Shown here piece by piece: positions 16,256 to 24,667 of a DNA stretch of 35,803 bases. A model generated the notes under the pieces. The model did not search any database. It worked only from the letters and a program-made list of their open reading frames with translations, and had not been told where the DNA came from. This stretch comes from Acidobacteriota bacterium. Its GTDB lineage: Bacteria; Acidobacteriota; CAIWXX01. Numbering within the stretch: position 1 is the first letter of the stretch; every line of letters starts with the position of its first letter. The position numbers and the translations under genes were made by a program. Where the stretch lies: the NCBI GenBank assembly GCA_016191015.1, contig JACPPM010000099.1:1-35803 (forward strand), given 5' to 3'.

Positions 16256-17193
16256 TCACCGGGATTGAGGGGTTCGCGGGCTATCATCTGGCCCGTCATC
16301 TCACCTCCCGCGGCGACACGGTCGTGGGCACAGCCTTCGCCCCACCCTCCGCCGCGATCGCCGGGTACCATATCGTGTCACTGGACATTAACCGTTCGGA
16401 CGATGTCCGGAAGGCGATTGACGAAATCGCGCCGGAGGTCATTTACCACCTCGCCGCACTCAGCAACGTCAAGGTCTCCTGGGAAAGCACGCGGAGCACG
16501 CTCGAAACGAATTTCATCGGAGCGTTCAACCTTTTAGAGGCGGCCGCCTCGCTGGGCAGAAATGCGCCTCGCGTTCTGGTGGTTGGATCTGCCGAGCAGT
16601 ACGGGCCGGTGCCGCCTGAGCGGCAGCCGATTTCCGAGGAATGCCCGCTGGATCCTAGAAACCCCTACGCCCTCAGCAAGGTCGCCCAGGAGTACCTCGC
16701 CCTCAACTACCTCCGCACCGGCCGCCTCGCCGTCTACCTCGTCCGCGCCTTCAACCACTCGGGGCCTGGGCAGGCACCCATCTTCGTGGCCAGCTCGTTT
16801 GCGAAGCAGATTGCGGAAATCGAGAGCGACGGGCGCGAGCCCGTCATGTCCGTCGGAAACCTGACGAGCCGGCGGGACTTCACCGACGTCCGCGATACGG
16901 TGCGTGCCTATGCCACGGTCGTCGAAAAGGGTGACCCGGGTGAGGTCTACAACGTCTGTACCGGCACGGCCGTCGGGATCTCCGAAATCCTGCACACCTT
17001 GCTCGCCGCCAGCTCGCGCAAGATCCGTGTCGAGGCGGATCCGAAGCTCTACAGGCCGGCGGACACGCCGGCATTCACCGGGGACCGTACGAAAATCAGC
17101 TCGAAATGCGGCTGGCTCCCGGAGATTCCTCTGAGACAGACACTGATCGATCTGTTGGATTACTGGCGGCACGAGGTGCGGAAGGCCGGGTAG
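16243..17193 (+). CDS. rmd: GDP-4-keto-6-deoxy-D-mannose reductase-like SDR
   Basis: 316-residue extended SDR. GIEGFAGYHL (7-16) is the dinucleotide loop, YHLAALSNVKVSW (68-80) follows, the catalytic triad uses the Ser in VGSAEQYG and Tyr142/Lys146 (PYALSK), and AFNHSGPGQ is the substrate loop seen in RMD/GMD proteins. The true start is the ATG at 16243, inside the end of the dehydratase gene. Downstream of a GDP-mannose dehydratase the expected job is reduction of the 4-keto sugar, giving GDP-D-rhamnose or its C4 epimer GDP-6-deoxy-D-talose. The two cannot be told apart here. The gene symbol is by function and context. Confidence 0.78.
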   Translation: MRCLITGIEGFAGYHLARHLTSRGDTVVGTAFAPPSAAIAGYHIVSLDINRSDDVRKAIDEIAPEVIYHLAALSNVKVSWESTRSTLETNFIGAFNLLEAAASLGRNAPRVLVVGSAEQYGPVPPERQPISEECPLDPRNPYALSKVAQEYLALNYLRTGRLAVYLVRAFNHSGPGQAPIFVASSFAKQIAEIESDGREPVMSVGNLTSRRDFTDVRDTVRAYATVVEKGDPGEVYNVCTGTAVGISEILHTLLAASSRKIRVEADPKLYRPADTPAFTGDRTKISSKCGWLPEIPLRQTLIDLLDYWRHEVRKAG

Positions 17194-17207
17194 AGCTCGA
17201 GCGGGCG

Positions 17208-18545
17208 GTGGCTGAGTCCTCGGAGTACAGGCGCAAGACCCTTCACATCGGGGTCGGCGCGTTCGCTCTGTTCCTGCGCTATCTCACCTGGTGGCAAGCG
17301 GCCATCTGTGCCATCGCCGCATTCATGTTCAATGCATACATCCTCCCGGCATGGGGCGGCCGGAATCTATGGAGAGAGGCCGATCGAGGCAGAGGTCATC
17401 CGATCGGGATCCTCGTCTATCCGATCTCGCTGCTCTTCCTGTTCATGCTTTTCCACGACCGTCTCCACCTCGCGGCTGCCATGTGGGGGATCATGGCGAT
17501 CGGCGACGGGATGGCCTCGGTTTTCGGCACGGCGATGGGGAGCGCGAAACTGCCCTGGAATCGGAAGAAGAGCTGGGCGGGGTCGATCGCGATGCTCCTC
17601 TTCGGGGCCGCCGCCGCGCTGGGGCTCGCATGGTGGACGACCCGGGGTGAAATCGATTTCGCGCATTTCGCCATCCTGATTTGCGTGATCTCGTTTGCGG
17701 CGGCTGTCGTCGAGAGCTTTGACTCGCCGATGGACGACAACATATCGGTCCCCATCGGTGGCGGCCTTTTGCTCTACCTCCTGTGCATGATCGACAGCGG
17801 CCGCTGGTCTGAGCTCGCCACGATCTCCACCGCGCGCGACCTCGCCTGGGCGGTCGGCATCAACGCCGTGTTCACATCGCTCGCCTATTTCGCGCGTTCT
17901 CTCGACTCGTGGGGCTCAGTCGGCAGCTTCCTGGTTGGAGCGACCACGTGGTTCTTTGGCGGCTACCGGAGCTACCTGATGCTGTTCGCGTTCTTCGTCC
18001 TCGGCAGCGCGGCGACGAGAATCGGCTATCGCCGGAAGGTTGCCGCAGGGGTCGCCCAGGAGAAAGGCGGCCGCCGCTCGATGAAGCATGTCCTTGCGAA
18101 TGGGAGCCTTGTGCCGCTTTTCGCCATCCTGTCCAGCTTGACGCGCTCCCCCGAGTATTTCCTGATCGGCCTCGCCGCGGCCATGGCCACGGCCGCTTCG
18201 GACACCGTCAGTAGCGAAATAGGGCAGCTTTACGGGCGGCGCACGTTTCTCATCACCACCTTTCGGACCGTCCCTCGCGGGACCGATGGCGCGGTGTCGC
18301 TCGCAGGTACACTCGCGGGGCTGCTGGCATCGCTTCTCGTGAGTCTCCTCGGCTTCGCCCTCGGCCTCTACACGCTCACAGGTATGTGGATCGTCGTCGT
18401 GGCAGCGTTTCTAGGTACGCTCTTCGAGTCATACCTCGGCGCGACCCTCGAGAGGCGTGGCTATCTGAACAACGAGTTGACGAACTTCCTGAACACGGTC
18501 GCAGGAGCCGCCGCCGCGATTGGGCTGCTCTACCTGACCGTCTGA
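17208..18545 (+). CDS. Fused polyprenol/phytol kinase-like and DUF92 (TMEM19/VTE6-like) membrane protein
   Basis: About 445 residues and 10-12 membrane helices. The N-terminal half has features of the dolichol/phytol kinase family (COG0170): RRKTLHIGVG at the start, then IGDGMASVFGTAMG and RKKSWAGSIAM. The C-terminal half is DUF92 (COG1836): GSVGSFLVGATTWF, GGRRSMKHVLANG, ATAASDTVSSEIGQLYG, FRTVPRGTDGAVSLAGT and NNELTNFLNTVAGA. In plants and cyanobacteria these domains act in successive phosphorylations of phytol (VTE5, then VTE6 on phytyl phosphate), so one protein could make an isoprenoid diphosphate. A GTG start at 17208, 14 nt after rmd, is the best choice because the longer frame lacks any site. 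Co-transcription with the GDP-sugar genes suggests a lipid-carrier role, as inference. Confidence 0.78.
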   Translation: MAESSEYRRKTLHIGVGAFALFLRYLTWWQAAICAIAAFMFNAYILPAWGGRNLWREADRGRGHPIGILVYPISLLFLFMLFHDRLHLAAAMWGIMAIGDGMASVFGTAMGSAKLPWNRKKSWAGSIAMLLFGAAAALGLAWWTTRGEIDFAHFAILICVISFAAAVVESFDSPMDDNISVPIGGGLLLYLLCMIDSGRWSELATISTARDLAWAVGINAVFTSLAYFARSLDSWGSVGSFLVGATTWFFGGYRSYLMLFAFFVLGSAATRIGYRRKVAAGVAQEKGGRRSMKHVLANGSLVPLFAILSSLTRSPEYFLIGLAAAMATAASDTVSSEIGQLYGRRTFLITTFRTVPRGTDGAVSLAGTLAGLLASLLVSLLGFALGLYTLTGMWIVVVAAFLGTLFESYLGATLERRGYLNNELTNFLNTVAGAAAAIGLLYLTV

Positions 18546-18562
18546 CCGGCGGCCGCCACCCG

Positions 18563-19096
18563 CTACTTCCTTTTCGCTACGCCGAGTTGTGAGAGCTTGG
18601 CGGCGACATCCGCGCCGTGGGTCGTCGGGTTTACCTGTTTGTCGATGTCCAGTATTCGTCCGCTCATTCCGATGTAAAATGTCCACCGGTACGGGTATTC
18701 ACGATCCGGCGTGACCACACCATAGGCGCCGGCGACGCTCTTGCCTGGATCGCTCAAGATGGGAAAGTCGAGTCCCAGGGACTCCGCAAAGGTCTTGTTC
18801 GTCTCGAGCGAGTCGCAGCTGGCCGCGAAGTAGGCAACATCGAAAGCCCGGATCGCTTCGCCGCTCTCACGGAGCGACTTGCACTCGGCGGTTCAACCCG
18901 ATGTGAACGCCTTGGGAAACCAGGCGACGACTACCGCTCGCTTTCCCGCAAAACTCGACAGAGTGTAGGTCTTCCCGTCGGAGCCCTGCAGCGAGAACGC
19001 CGGCGCCGTATCTCCTACGCCGAGACCGACCCATCCAATCGGTTCGGGCACAGCCAGTGCTGCCATCGCAAGCAAGACTGAAGTCGCTTCAAGCAT
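18563..19096 (-). CDS. Exported selenocysteine-containing peroxiredoxin (AhpC/TSA, BCP-like); TGA read as Sec
   Basis: Reading through one in-frame TGA (18895-18893) gives a complete 177-residue peroxiredoxin. The N-terminal hydrophobic export segment is followed by VGDTAPAFSL, GKTYTLSSFAGKRAVVVAWF, then KAFTSG-U-TAECKSL. The TGA codon is residue 68, exactly the peroxidatic cysteine of the TxxC motif. Cys72 is four residues on, the resolving position of BCP-type enzymes. The rest runs unbroken to the end: FAASCDS, LDFPILSDPG, YGVV, RWTFYIGMSG. There are no other stops or frameshifts. A SECIS-like hairpin follows the TGA. The start is the ATG at 19096, 7 nt behind AGGGGGG; an upstream TTG overlaps the promoter. 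It should reduce peroxides in the periplasm. Selenocysteine peroxiredoxins are known (PrxU of Eubacterium acidaminophilum). A point-mutated pseudogene is the alternative and is less likely. No sel genes lie in the window. Confidence 0.85.
18860..18878 (-). promoter_or_regulatory. Bacterial SECIS-like hairpin after the selenocysteine TGA
   Basis: On the mRNA strand GUCGCUC (18878-18872), loop CGUGA (18871-18867) and GAGCGGC (18866-18860) form a 7-bp stem with one G-U pair. The loop begins 21 nt after the TGA and has a G in its first two positions. Both fit the published general model for bacterial SECIS elements (a short stem-loop with the apical loop roughly 16-37 nt after the UGA). No folding program was run. 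Confidence 0.6.
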
Positions 19097-19118
19097 CGCG
19101 AAGCCCCCCTCGCGACCG

Positions 19119-19147
19119 ATTCTGACACGCAGCTCCTCTCCTCTCAA
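19119..19147 (-). promoter_or_regulatory. Putative promoter of the selenoprotein gene
   Basis: On the minus strand TTGAGA (19147-19142), a 17-nt spacer and CAGAAT (19124-19119), 22 nt before the chosen ATG at 19096. Confidence 0.4.
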
Positions 19148-19167
19148 GCGGTCCTATTCAGCAGACG

Positions 19168-19202
19168 AAAAAAAAAGCGGGCGGGAGCACGGCCCCCGCC
19201 CG
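19168..19202 (-). terminator. Intrinsic terminator of the M35 protease gene
   Basis: On the minus strand CGGGCGGG (19202-19195) and CCCGCCCG (19185-19178) form a perfect 8-bp GC stem. After one base it is followed by nine T residues (19176-19168). It begins 25 nt after the protease stop codon and separates it from the selenoprotein promoter. Confidence 0.9.
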
Positions 19203-19227
19203 TGGTATAGCTTTTCCTTTCGGAAAC

Positions 19228-20298
19228 CTAGGGCTGATCTTCTGAGAAGTACTCGTGGTTGTCTGCGTTGTCGACAGCGTTGGTCGGATTGCTGACAGCC
19301 AGATTATGGGCGCCGGTGGCACCGTAGACCCAGTCATCTGTCGATGCCGTGACATAGAAGTGGCTCATCTCGTGAACGAGTGTGCCGGCACGGGAATCGC
19401 GACCAAGGTTCGGCGCGCTCCAGAATGCCCTGCACACATAGATCTTGTACGGCTGACTCGGGTAGACGTACGCGTAATAGTTCTTCTTGCAGCCGCAATT
19501 GTAGACAACGGACTTGTTGACGAACGCGTCATTGATGGAGTTGAAATGCGACACCACGGTTGAGAATCGAGAGCTCGTGTACGTTCCGAACCAGTATGTG
19601 TAGAGGGAGCTGCCGTTCGGATTTGCTGCGAGGTGCTGCTTGGATTTGTTCGAGATGGAGATCGCGTTGTTGTGGGCGGTCTGCATCGAGGACTGCTGGG
19701 ACGTCGTGCACTTGGTGTAGCCACCGATCACCTCGGGTGCCTCGACGATCGGATGCTGGTCGAGGCCCTCGAACCACAGCCTGATCGTCTCCGAGCCTGC
19801 GACCTTTGCGCGGGTCGTCGGGACGGCTGTGACTCCGTCTGCCGGGGCCTGCGTCCGTACGTTCAGGAATGTGGGACGGTAGCTGACCGAATAGTCGCCC
19901 TGCTCGGTCATGTCATACACGGCCGAAGGGTCGAAGACGATGCTGAACCGCGCGCCGGCCCTGATCTCGAAATAGTCCTCTGAGATCGGCTCGGCCCTCT
20001 TCACCACCGGGCCGACGTACTCTACGGGCTGCCCGTTCCGGGTTATCTCGAAGAGATTTGCGTCGATCTCGTCTGAAGGCACCTGGTAGCGCAGCACCCA
20101 GACGCTCCGGTCTCCCCGGTTCTCCAGGCTGAATCGCACTGCGATCGCCTCGTCCGGTGTGTACCATTCGGCCGCTTCCATCTTGCTCGCCAGCACCGGG
20201 GCCAGATCCTCCCCAGGCATGGCTGCCAGCGCGGCCCCAGGCACGACCAGGCTCAGGACTGCGATCAGTCCGGCCATCATTGCACGACTATGCTTCAT
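19228..20298 (-). CDS. Secreted M35-type zinc metalloprotease (aspzincin, peptidyl-Lys endopeptidase-like)
   Basis: 356 residues. The signal peptide (1-25, ending GAALA) is followed by a beta-rich prodomain (about 30-180) ending before a catalytic domain (about 190-356). The latter holds HExxH as GTLVHEMSHF (His309, Glu310, His313) and TDDWVYGATGAHNLA, whose Asp321 or Asp322 is the third zinc ligand of aspzincins. The ending NADNHEYFSEDQP closely recalls the C-terminus of fungal peptidyl-Lys metalloendopeptidases. Four cysteines in the catalytic domain (197, 268, 270, 289) could form two disulfides. AAGGAGG lies 8 nt before the ATG, and a strong terminator follows. M35 enzymes are best known from fungi and occur in only some bacteria. 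A secreted digestive role is likely. Confidence 0.87.
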   Translation of the reverse strand: MKHSRAMMAGLIAVLSLVVPGAALAAMPGEDLAPVLASKMEAAEWYTPDEAIAVRFSLENRGDRSVWVLRYQVPSDEIDANLFEITRNGQPVEYVGPVVKRAEPISEDYFEIRAGARFSIVFDPSAVYDMTEQGDYSVSYRPTFLNVRTQAPADGVTAVPTTRAKVAGSETIRLWFEGLDQHPIVEAPEVIGGYTKCTTSQQSSMQTAHNNAISISNKSKQHLAANPNGSSLYTYWFGTYTSSRFSTVVSHFNSINDAFVNKSVVYNCGCKKNYYAYVYPSQPYKIYVCRAFWSAPNLGRDSRAGTLVHEMSHFYVTASTDDWVYGATGAHNLAVSNPTNAVDNADNHEYFSEDQP

Positions 20299-20396
20299 CT
20301 TCTCATTCCTCCTTGTCCTAGCTACCTATGTAACGAACGAGAGGGACAACGGAATGAAAATTAATGAGAATTCGGGACGGCTCAATTCAGGGGAGC

Positions 20397-20497
20397 CACC
20401 ACAAAATGCACAAAAAGCGCAGAAATCACAAATGTTCAATACCTCTTTTTCATCCGTTCCTTTTGTGCCTTTTGTGCGCTCTGTGCCTTCCGTGGTT
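20397..20497. repeat. Imperfect palindromic element (ACCACAAAATGCACAAA type)
   Basis: Left arm 20397-20434 (ACCACAAAATGCACAAAAAG and on) pairs imperfectly with the right arm 20461-20497 (ending CCTTCCGTGGT), both built of CACAAA/TTTGTG words. It lies in the 360-nt spacer 20299-20658 between the divergent protease and response-regulator genes. Nothing else was recognised there. Confidence 0.5.
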
Positions 20498-20658
20498 ACC
20501 CCGCCTGAGTAGCTGCGAGAATTTCAACAAATCGAGTGCTCGGCTGCTCGGTCTCACATCGCCCCGTATCGCCGGGTATCAAGAGTGGAAATGTTTTCAG
20601 AAGGCTTCGCTGGAAGGAGCGATTCCGGCACTGCCTGCGGTATAATCACGGGGAACAC

Positions 20659-21795
20659 ATGATTTCCGAGCAGAAGACGAGGACGCCGGCGACGATTCTC
20701 GTGGTCGATGACGACCCGAGCGTGCTCGAGATGATCACGGCCTGTCTGCGGTCGGAAGGGTACCAGTTGAAAGAAGCGGGCGATCCGGAGGAAGCGCTGC
20801 GGGTCGTCGAGGGCCTTGCGCCGGATCTGGTGATATCGGACGTGCTGATGCCCGGTATGGACGGGTTTCAATTCATCAGCGAATACACCCGCCGGTTCCC
20901 ACACAGGCTGACCCCATTCGTTTTCCTCTCATCGCTCGCTGACAAATACAGCGTCGTCCTCGGCCTCGATCTCGGCGCCGACGACTATCTGGTGAAGCCG
21001 GTCCACCTCGAAGTGTTGCGGGCCAAGGTCCGGTCTCTCCTCCAGAAAAAGACCCGCTACACGACGCCCACCTTCTACGGCGACCTCTCCCGATACAGCG
21101 CCATGAAGCTCCTGCAGTTCTGCGACCGCAAAGGATTGACCGGAGAAGTCGTGATCTCGAGCCCCTGTCTGCACACAAGACTCCAGTTCAGGGGAGGCGA
21201 CATGCAGACAACCGAAGCGGCAGACCCGGCCCGCTTCCTGGAGAGCCTCTACGAGCTCGGCGAAGGGACCTTCGTCATCCATGCCCAATCGTTCGATTTC
21301 AAGGAAATCGAGTCGGCTGCGATTCCTGCCTCAGTCGAGTCATCTGCACCGGTGGCGAACAGGCCGATGGGTCGCCTCTCGGCGGTCAGGATGGATCGCC
21401 GGCTTTTCCAGATACAGACCGAGTATTCCGGGCTCAATCGTGATCAGATCGTGACCACGGTGATCGTCGAAGGTCGCATTGTCCACACAAGGACGGGCCT
21501 GCCTCCTGCAGGAGCAACGCGTGAAGCGCTCGAGAAGTTCATCGATGGACAGCACCGGGCGATCGAGCAGGAGATCAAGGAGAGAATAAGCGGTGAGGCA
21601 CTGCGACGGTCGAAGAGCCAGGAAACCTCGCGCGACACATTCGACCGCCTCTTCGATGCCGGCTGCGAGATGTTCCGCGAAAAGGACTACTCCGGGGCGC
21701 TCGCCCTCTGGTCCGAAGCCTACGAGATTGACTCTGCCGACAAGACCCTATCGACCAATCTGAAAATCGTGAGGAAGAAGCTTAATCTTTCGTGA
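20659..21795 (+). CDS. Response regulator with DUF4388 (PatA-like) and C-terminal TPR
   Basis: 378 residues. The receiver domain (12-130) has Asp17-19 (VVDDDPS), phospho-acceptor Asp61 (ISDVLMPG), Ser in FLSSLA and Lys in YLVKPVH. Next comes a DUF4388/PatA-type region (about 133-210: FYGDLSRYSAMKLLQFC, TGEVVISS, LEGTF-like ELGEGTFVIHA), a linker, and a C-terminal TPR-like helix pair (FDAGCEMFREKDYSGALALW, about 332-351). DUF4388 is common in regulators of gliding and polarity systems of Myxococcota and similar phyla. The start is the ATG at 20659 behind CACGGGGAA; a longer frame from 20536 runs through the repeat-containing spacer and is unlikely. Its 3' end overlaps the convergent hybrid kinase by 14 nt, making that kinase a natural candidate partner. 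Confidence 0.85.
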   Translation: MISEQKTRTPATILVVDDDPSVLEMITACLRSEGYQLKEAGDPEEALRVVEGLAPDLVISDVLMPGMDGFQFISEYTRRFPHRLTPFVFLSSLADKYSVVLGLDLGADDYLVKPVHLEVLRAKVRSLLQKKTRYTTPTFYGDLSRYSAMKLLQFCDRKGLTGEVVISSPCLHTRLQFRGGDMQTTEAADPARFLESLYELGEGTFVIHAQSFDFKEIESAAIPASVESSAPVANRPMGRLSAVRMDRRLFQIQTEYSGLNRDQIVTTVIVEGRIVHTRTGLPPAGATREALEKFIDGQHRAIEQEIKERISGEALRRSKSQETSRDTFDRLFDAGCEMFREKDYSGALALWSEAYEIDSADKTLSTNLKIVRKKLNLS

Positions 21796-24322
21796 GCGCG
21801 CGGTCGGGCCCGGCTGATGCCCGGCCGAGGTCCTGCAACTCCTCGCGTACCTCGCCCAGCTCCAGCTCAATCTCCGCGATCAGCCTGTCCGCCGCGGCCC
21901 CATCACCCTCTCCCCCACGTTCCTCGACCTGCGCGTAAAGATCCATCATCCTCCGGGCGCCGATCAGCCCGCAGCTTCCGCGGAGGCTGTGAGCTGTCTG
22001 CACCACGGCCTGGAGGTCCGACCGGCCGTGCGCGTCGCGCATCGAATCCAGGCTGGCTGGTACCTTTTCCAGGAACCGCGAGACGAGATCTTCGACGAAG
22101 CCGGGGGAGGAGATTGCGAGCAGCTTCGAGAGGACCGAGCGATCCAGGCGGGGGACGTCAGCGTCGCTCGCGATCTTGTCCGCGACGACGGCCTGTAGGG
22201 GTGCGATTGTCGCGGGCACCCACTGGCGCAAGACCATCTCGAGCGCCTCGGGGCTGAACGGCTTTGCCAGGTAGTCGTCCATCCCCGCCTCGATGCAGCG
22301 TTCGCGATACCCGCTCAGAGCGCTGGCAGTCAGCGCGATGATCGGGATCCGCCGACTCCCGGCGCTCACCTCTCGCTTCCTGATTTCCGCCGTCGCCGCG
22401 TATCCGTCCATGCCGGGCATCTGGCAGTCCATGAGGACGGCGTCGTACTCGGCGCGTTTGCACGCCTCCACGGCCTGACGGCCGGTCTCAGCCACCGTAA
22501 CCGCGTGGCCGAGTGACTCGAGGGTCTTCACGAGCACCAATTGGTTGATGGCATTGTCCTCTGCTATGAGGATTCGTGCGCGGCCGGAAGGCACGGATTC
22601 CTCCGACCATGCGGTGGCGACCTGCACAGGTTCGGTATCCTCGGCGGGTTCAAGCTTCAAGGTGAACCAGAATGCGCTCCCCTTCCCCACATCACTCTTC
22701 ACTCCGACCTCACCCCCCATCATCTCGACAAGGCGCCGAGTGATCGCGAGCCCAAGTCCCGTCCCGCCGTATCGTCTCGTTGTCGAAATGTCGGCTTGGA
22801 CAAACGGATGAAACAGCCGCTCCTGCAAATCAGCCGCAATCCCGATGCCCGTGTCGGCCACCACCCCGCGGATGAACACGTGAGCAGGAGTCGCCTCCAG
22901 CAAGGTCAGCCTGACATCCACCCTCCCGCCATCCGTGAACTTGATGGCGTTGCCGACAAGGTTCGTCAGGATCTGGCGGATACGGATCGGATCTCCGCGC
23001 AGCCTCGCGGGAATTCCCTCCCCCAACGACCAGGAGAGATGCAGTCCCTTTGCGCGTGCCTGCGAGCCCACGGTCCTCACGACCGCTTCCACCTCTTCTC
23101 CAACAGAGAACACGGCACGACGCAGCTCCATCTTCCCGGCTTCGACCTTTGAGAGGTCCAGCACGTCATTCACGATCGCCAGGAGGGTCTGCCCACACCG
23201 TTCGATCGTTGCAGCGATCTCGATCTGGTCGGGAGGAAGTGGTGAGCGGAGCAGCAGGCTTGCCATCCCGATCACTCCGTTCAGCGGGGTGCGGATTTCG
23301 TGACTCATGTTGGCCAGGAACTCGGACTTGTGTTGCGAAGCAGTGCGCGCCGCCGCCTCGCTTTCGCGCAGCGCCGACGCGAGCCTCTCCTGCTCCCGGA
23401 GCGCCTCGTTCAGCTCGCCTGTCCGGGCCTGCACCTGCGTCCGGAGAGAACGGGTCCAGAGGATCGAGCCGATCGTCACAAGAACCACGGCTCCAACCAG
23501 CGCGGCGAAATAGGCGGTGAAATCGCGCCACGTCGACGGAGGCGCCGGAACCAGGTGCTCCTCGACCAGAGCGTTGAAGGTGCCGTTGCTGTTCAAGGTC
23601 CGGAGAGCGTCGTCCAGCCATGCGAAGCTGGCGCCACGCCCCTTCTTCAAGGCCAGATGGTAGCTCAGGGCCTTCACCGGCACGACGACGAGGTCGTGAA
23701 CACCGATCTGAGCGGCCGTGTATCGGACGCTGAGCGCGTTGCCGGCGATCCCTGTCACCCTCCCGGACTCGAGCAGCCGGACAAGATCGAACTGGTCTCG
23801 CGCAAACACCAGGACCGGGCGTTGCACTTCGGGCAGAGCCTCGATCAGCTCGTGCACCAGCGTCCTCGGCTCCAACCCCACGACCTCGTTGCTGAGCAGG
23901 TCCAGGCGCTGTGGATAGGTAGCTCGCCCGGGGGTGAAGAGAACTCCCTGGTGGAGCGTCCAGGTCTGAGTGAGGAAATCGTATCTCCCCTCCCTTGCTT
24001 CCGACCGTGCGAGGCTCATGAGGTCCACGTCCCCATGATCGAGGGCCGCCATCGCCTCCTCCCACCGCATCAGGCGGATGTCGACACGAACACCCGCCAC
24101 TCGTGCCAGCTCCCGTACCAGCTCGACGTTGAATCCGCGAGGACGTCCTTCATGGTCTACGTACTCGAAGGGCGGAAACGACGCATCGCCGGCATACGCG
24201 AATGATCGCGGTCGCGACTCATCGGCCGCCGATACCCGCACCATCAGGAAGAACAACAGAAACGCCGCCCTCAGGACAGCAACCGTCGGTGCGGCCGTCC
24301 TGAGTCTCGTCAGCCAGCCCAT
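21782..24322 (-). CDS. Hybrid sensor histidine kinase with periplasmic SBP_bac_3 sensor, REC and Hpt domains (BvgS-like)
   Basis: 846 residues. Signal segment (about 10-32), a periplasmic family-3 solute-binding domain (about 40-260), membrane helix 271-289, coiled-coil linker (295-330), HisKA with His341 in [12 protein letters not shown], HATPase with N-box Asn458, G1 DTGIGI (490-495) and G2 GGTGLGLAI (519-527), receiver with Asp632 ([11 protein letters not shown]) and Lys in YLAKPFS, then an Hpt domain with His778 (AHSLRGSCG). This is the unorthodox His-Asp-His phosphorelay layout of BvgS-type kinases. It probably senses an amino acid or other small polar ligand in the periplasm. The final phospho-acceptor protein is not part of the chain. 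The convergent DUF4388 regulator (stop codons overlap) and the stand-alone CheY at 4758 are candidates. Confidence 0.92.
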   Translation of the reverse strand: MGWLTRLRTAAPTVAVLRAAFLLFFLMVRVSAADESRPRSFAYAGDASFPPFEYVDHEGRPRGFNVELVRELARVAGVRVDIRLMRWEEAMAALDHGDVDLMSLARSEAREGRYDFLTQTWTLHQGVLFTPGRATYPQRLDLLSNEVVGLEPRTLVHELIEALPEVQRPVLVFARDQFDLVRLLESGRVTGIAGNALSVRYTAAQIGVHDLVVVPVKALSYHLALKKGRGASFAWLDDALRTLNSNGTFNALVEEHLVPAPPSTWRDFTAYFAALVGAVVLVTIGSILWTRSLRTQVQARTGELNEALREQERLASALRESEAAARTASQHKSEFLANMSHEIRTPLNGVIGMASLLLRSPLPPDQIEIAATIERCGQTLLAIVNDVLDLSKVEAGKMELRRAVFSVGEEVEAVVRTVGSQARAKGLHLSWSLGEGIPARLRGDPIRIRQILTNLVGNAIKFTDGGRVDVRLTLLEATPAHVFIRGVVADTGIGIAADLQERLFHPFVQADISTTRRYGGTGLGLAITRRLVEMMGGEVGVKSDVGKGSAFWFTLKLEPAEDTEPVQVATAWSEESVPSGRARILIAEDNAINQLVLVKTLESLGHAVTVAETGRQAVEACKRAEYDAVLMDCQMPGMDGYAATAEIRKREVSAGSRRIPIIALTASALSGYRERCIEAGMDDYLAKPFSPEALEMVLRQWVPATIAPLQAVVADKIASDADVPRLDRSVLSKLLAISSPGFVEDLVSRFLEKVPASLDSMRDAHGRSDLQAVVQTAHSLRGSCGLIGARRMMDLYAQVEERGGEGDGAAADRLIAEIELELGEVREELQDLGRASAGPDRALTKD

Positions 24323-24667
24323 GACTTGACGAAGCTATCGTCTGGCGGAGCGTGTGTCAAGGCGATTCGGCGACCCCAGATCCGGCGAGTAGGGCGCATT
24401 TTCGGCGTCGCCTTCGTCGCTGCGGTGCTCACATAGCACGGTGTATGCTGCGCGTCACCCGCCGGTGCCTCGCTCCTCGGCTCCTTGCACCTGCACCCTT
24501 CTCGCCGGCCTGGGCCCTCAATCCTTTGCGACGTTGTCGCCGGATTAAGGGCGACTCCATCAGGACCGCGGCAAGCTCGTCCTTGGATCCCGGCGGGTCC
24601 CTTCCCGAGGAAACCACAGATTGTGCAGATTCCGCCGATTTCAGATCGTTGACGCCCCCGGGAGGCT
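24323..24667. other. Spacer with half copy of the CCGCAGATT-type repeat
   Basis: 345 nt between divergent genes. AAACCACAGATTGTGCAGATT-like sequence at 24611-24631 resembles the left arm of the elements at 25 and 7259, but no right arm was found. A TTGACG at 24650 with a poor -10 lies too close to the next start to be trusted. No gene is recognised. Confidence 0.4.

Noticed and set aside
18563..19096. Peroxiredoxin as a nonsense-mutated pseudogene or two separate genes
   Set aside because: The only stop is TGA, and it sits on the catalytic residue. Frame and motifs are intact on both sides, a SECIS-like hairpin follows, and the downstream piece lacks its own ribosome site and catalytic centre.
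22541..24205. Long plus-strand frames across the hybrid kinase
   Set aside because: The minus-strand kinase has all domains in order, and the plus-strand frames carry no motifs.
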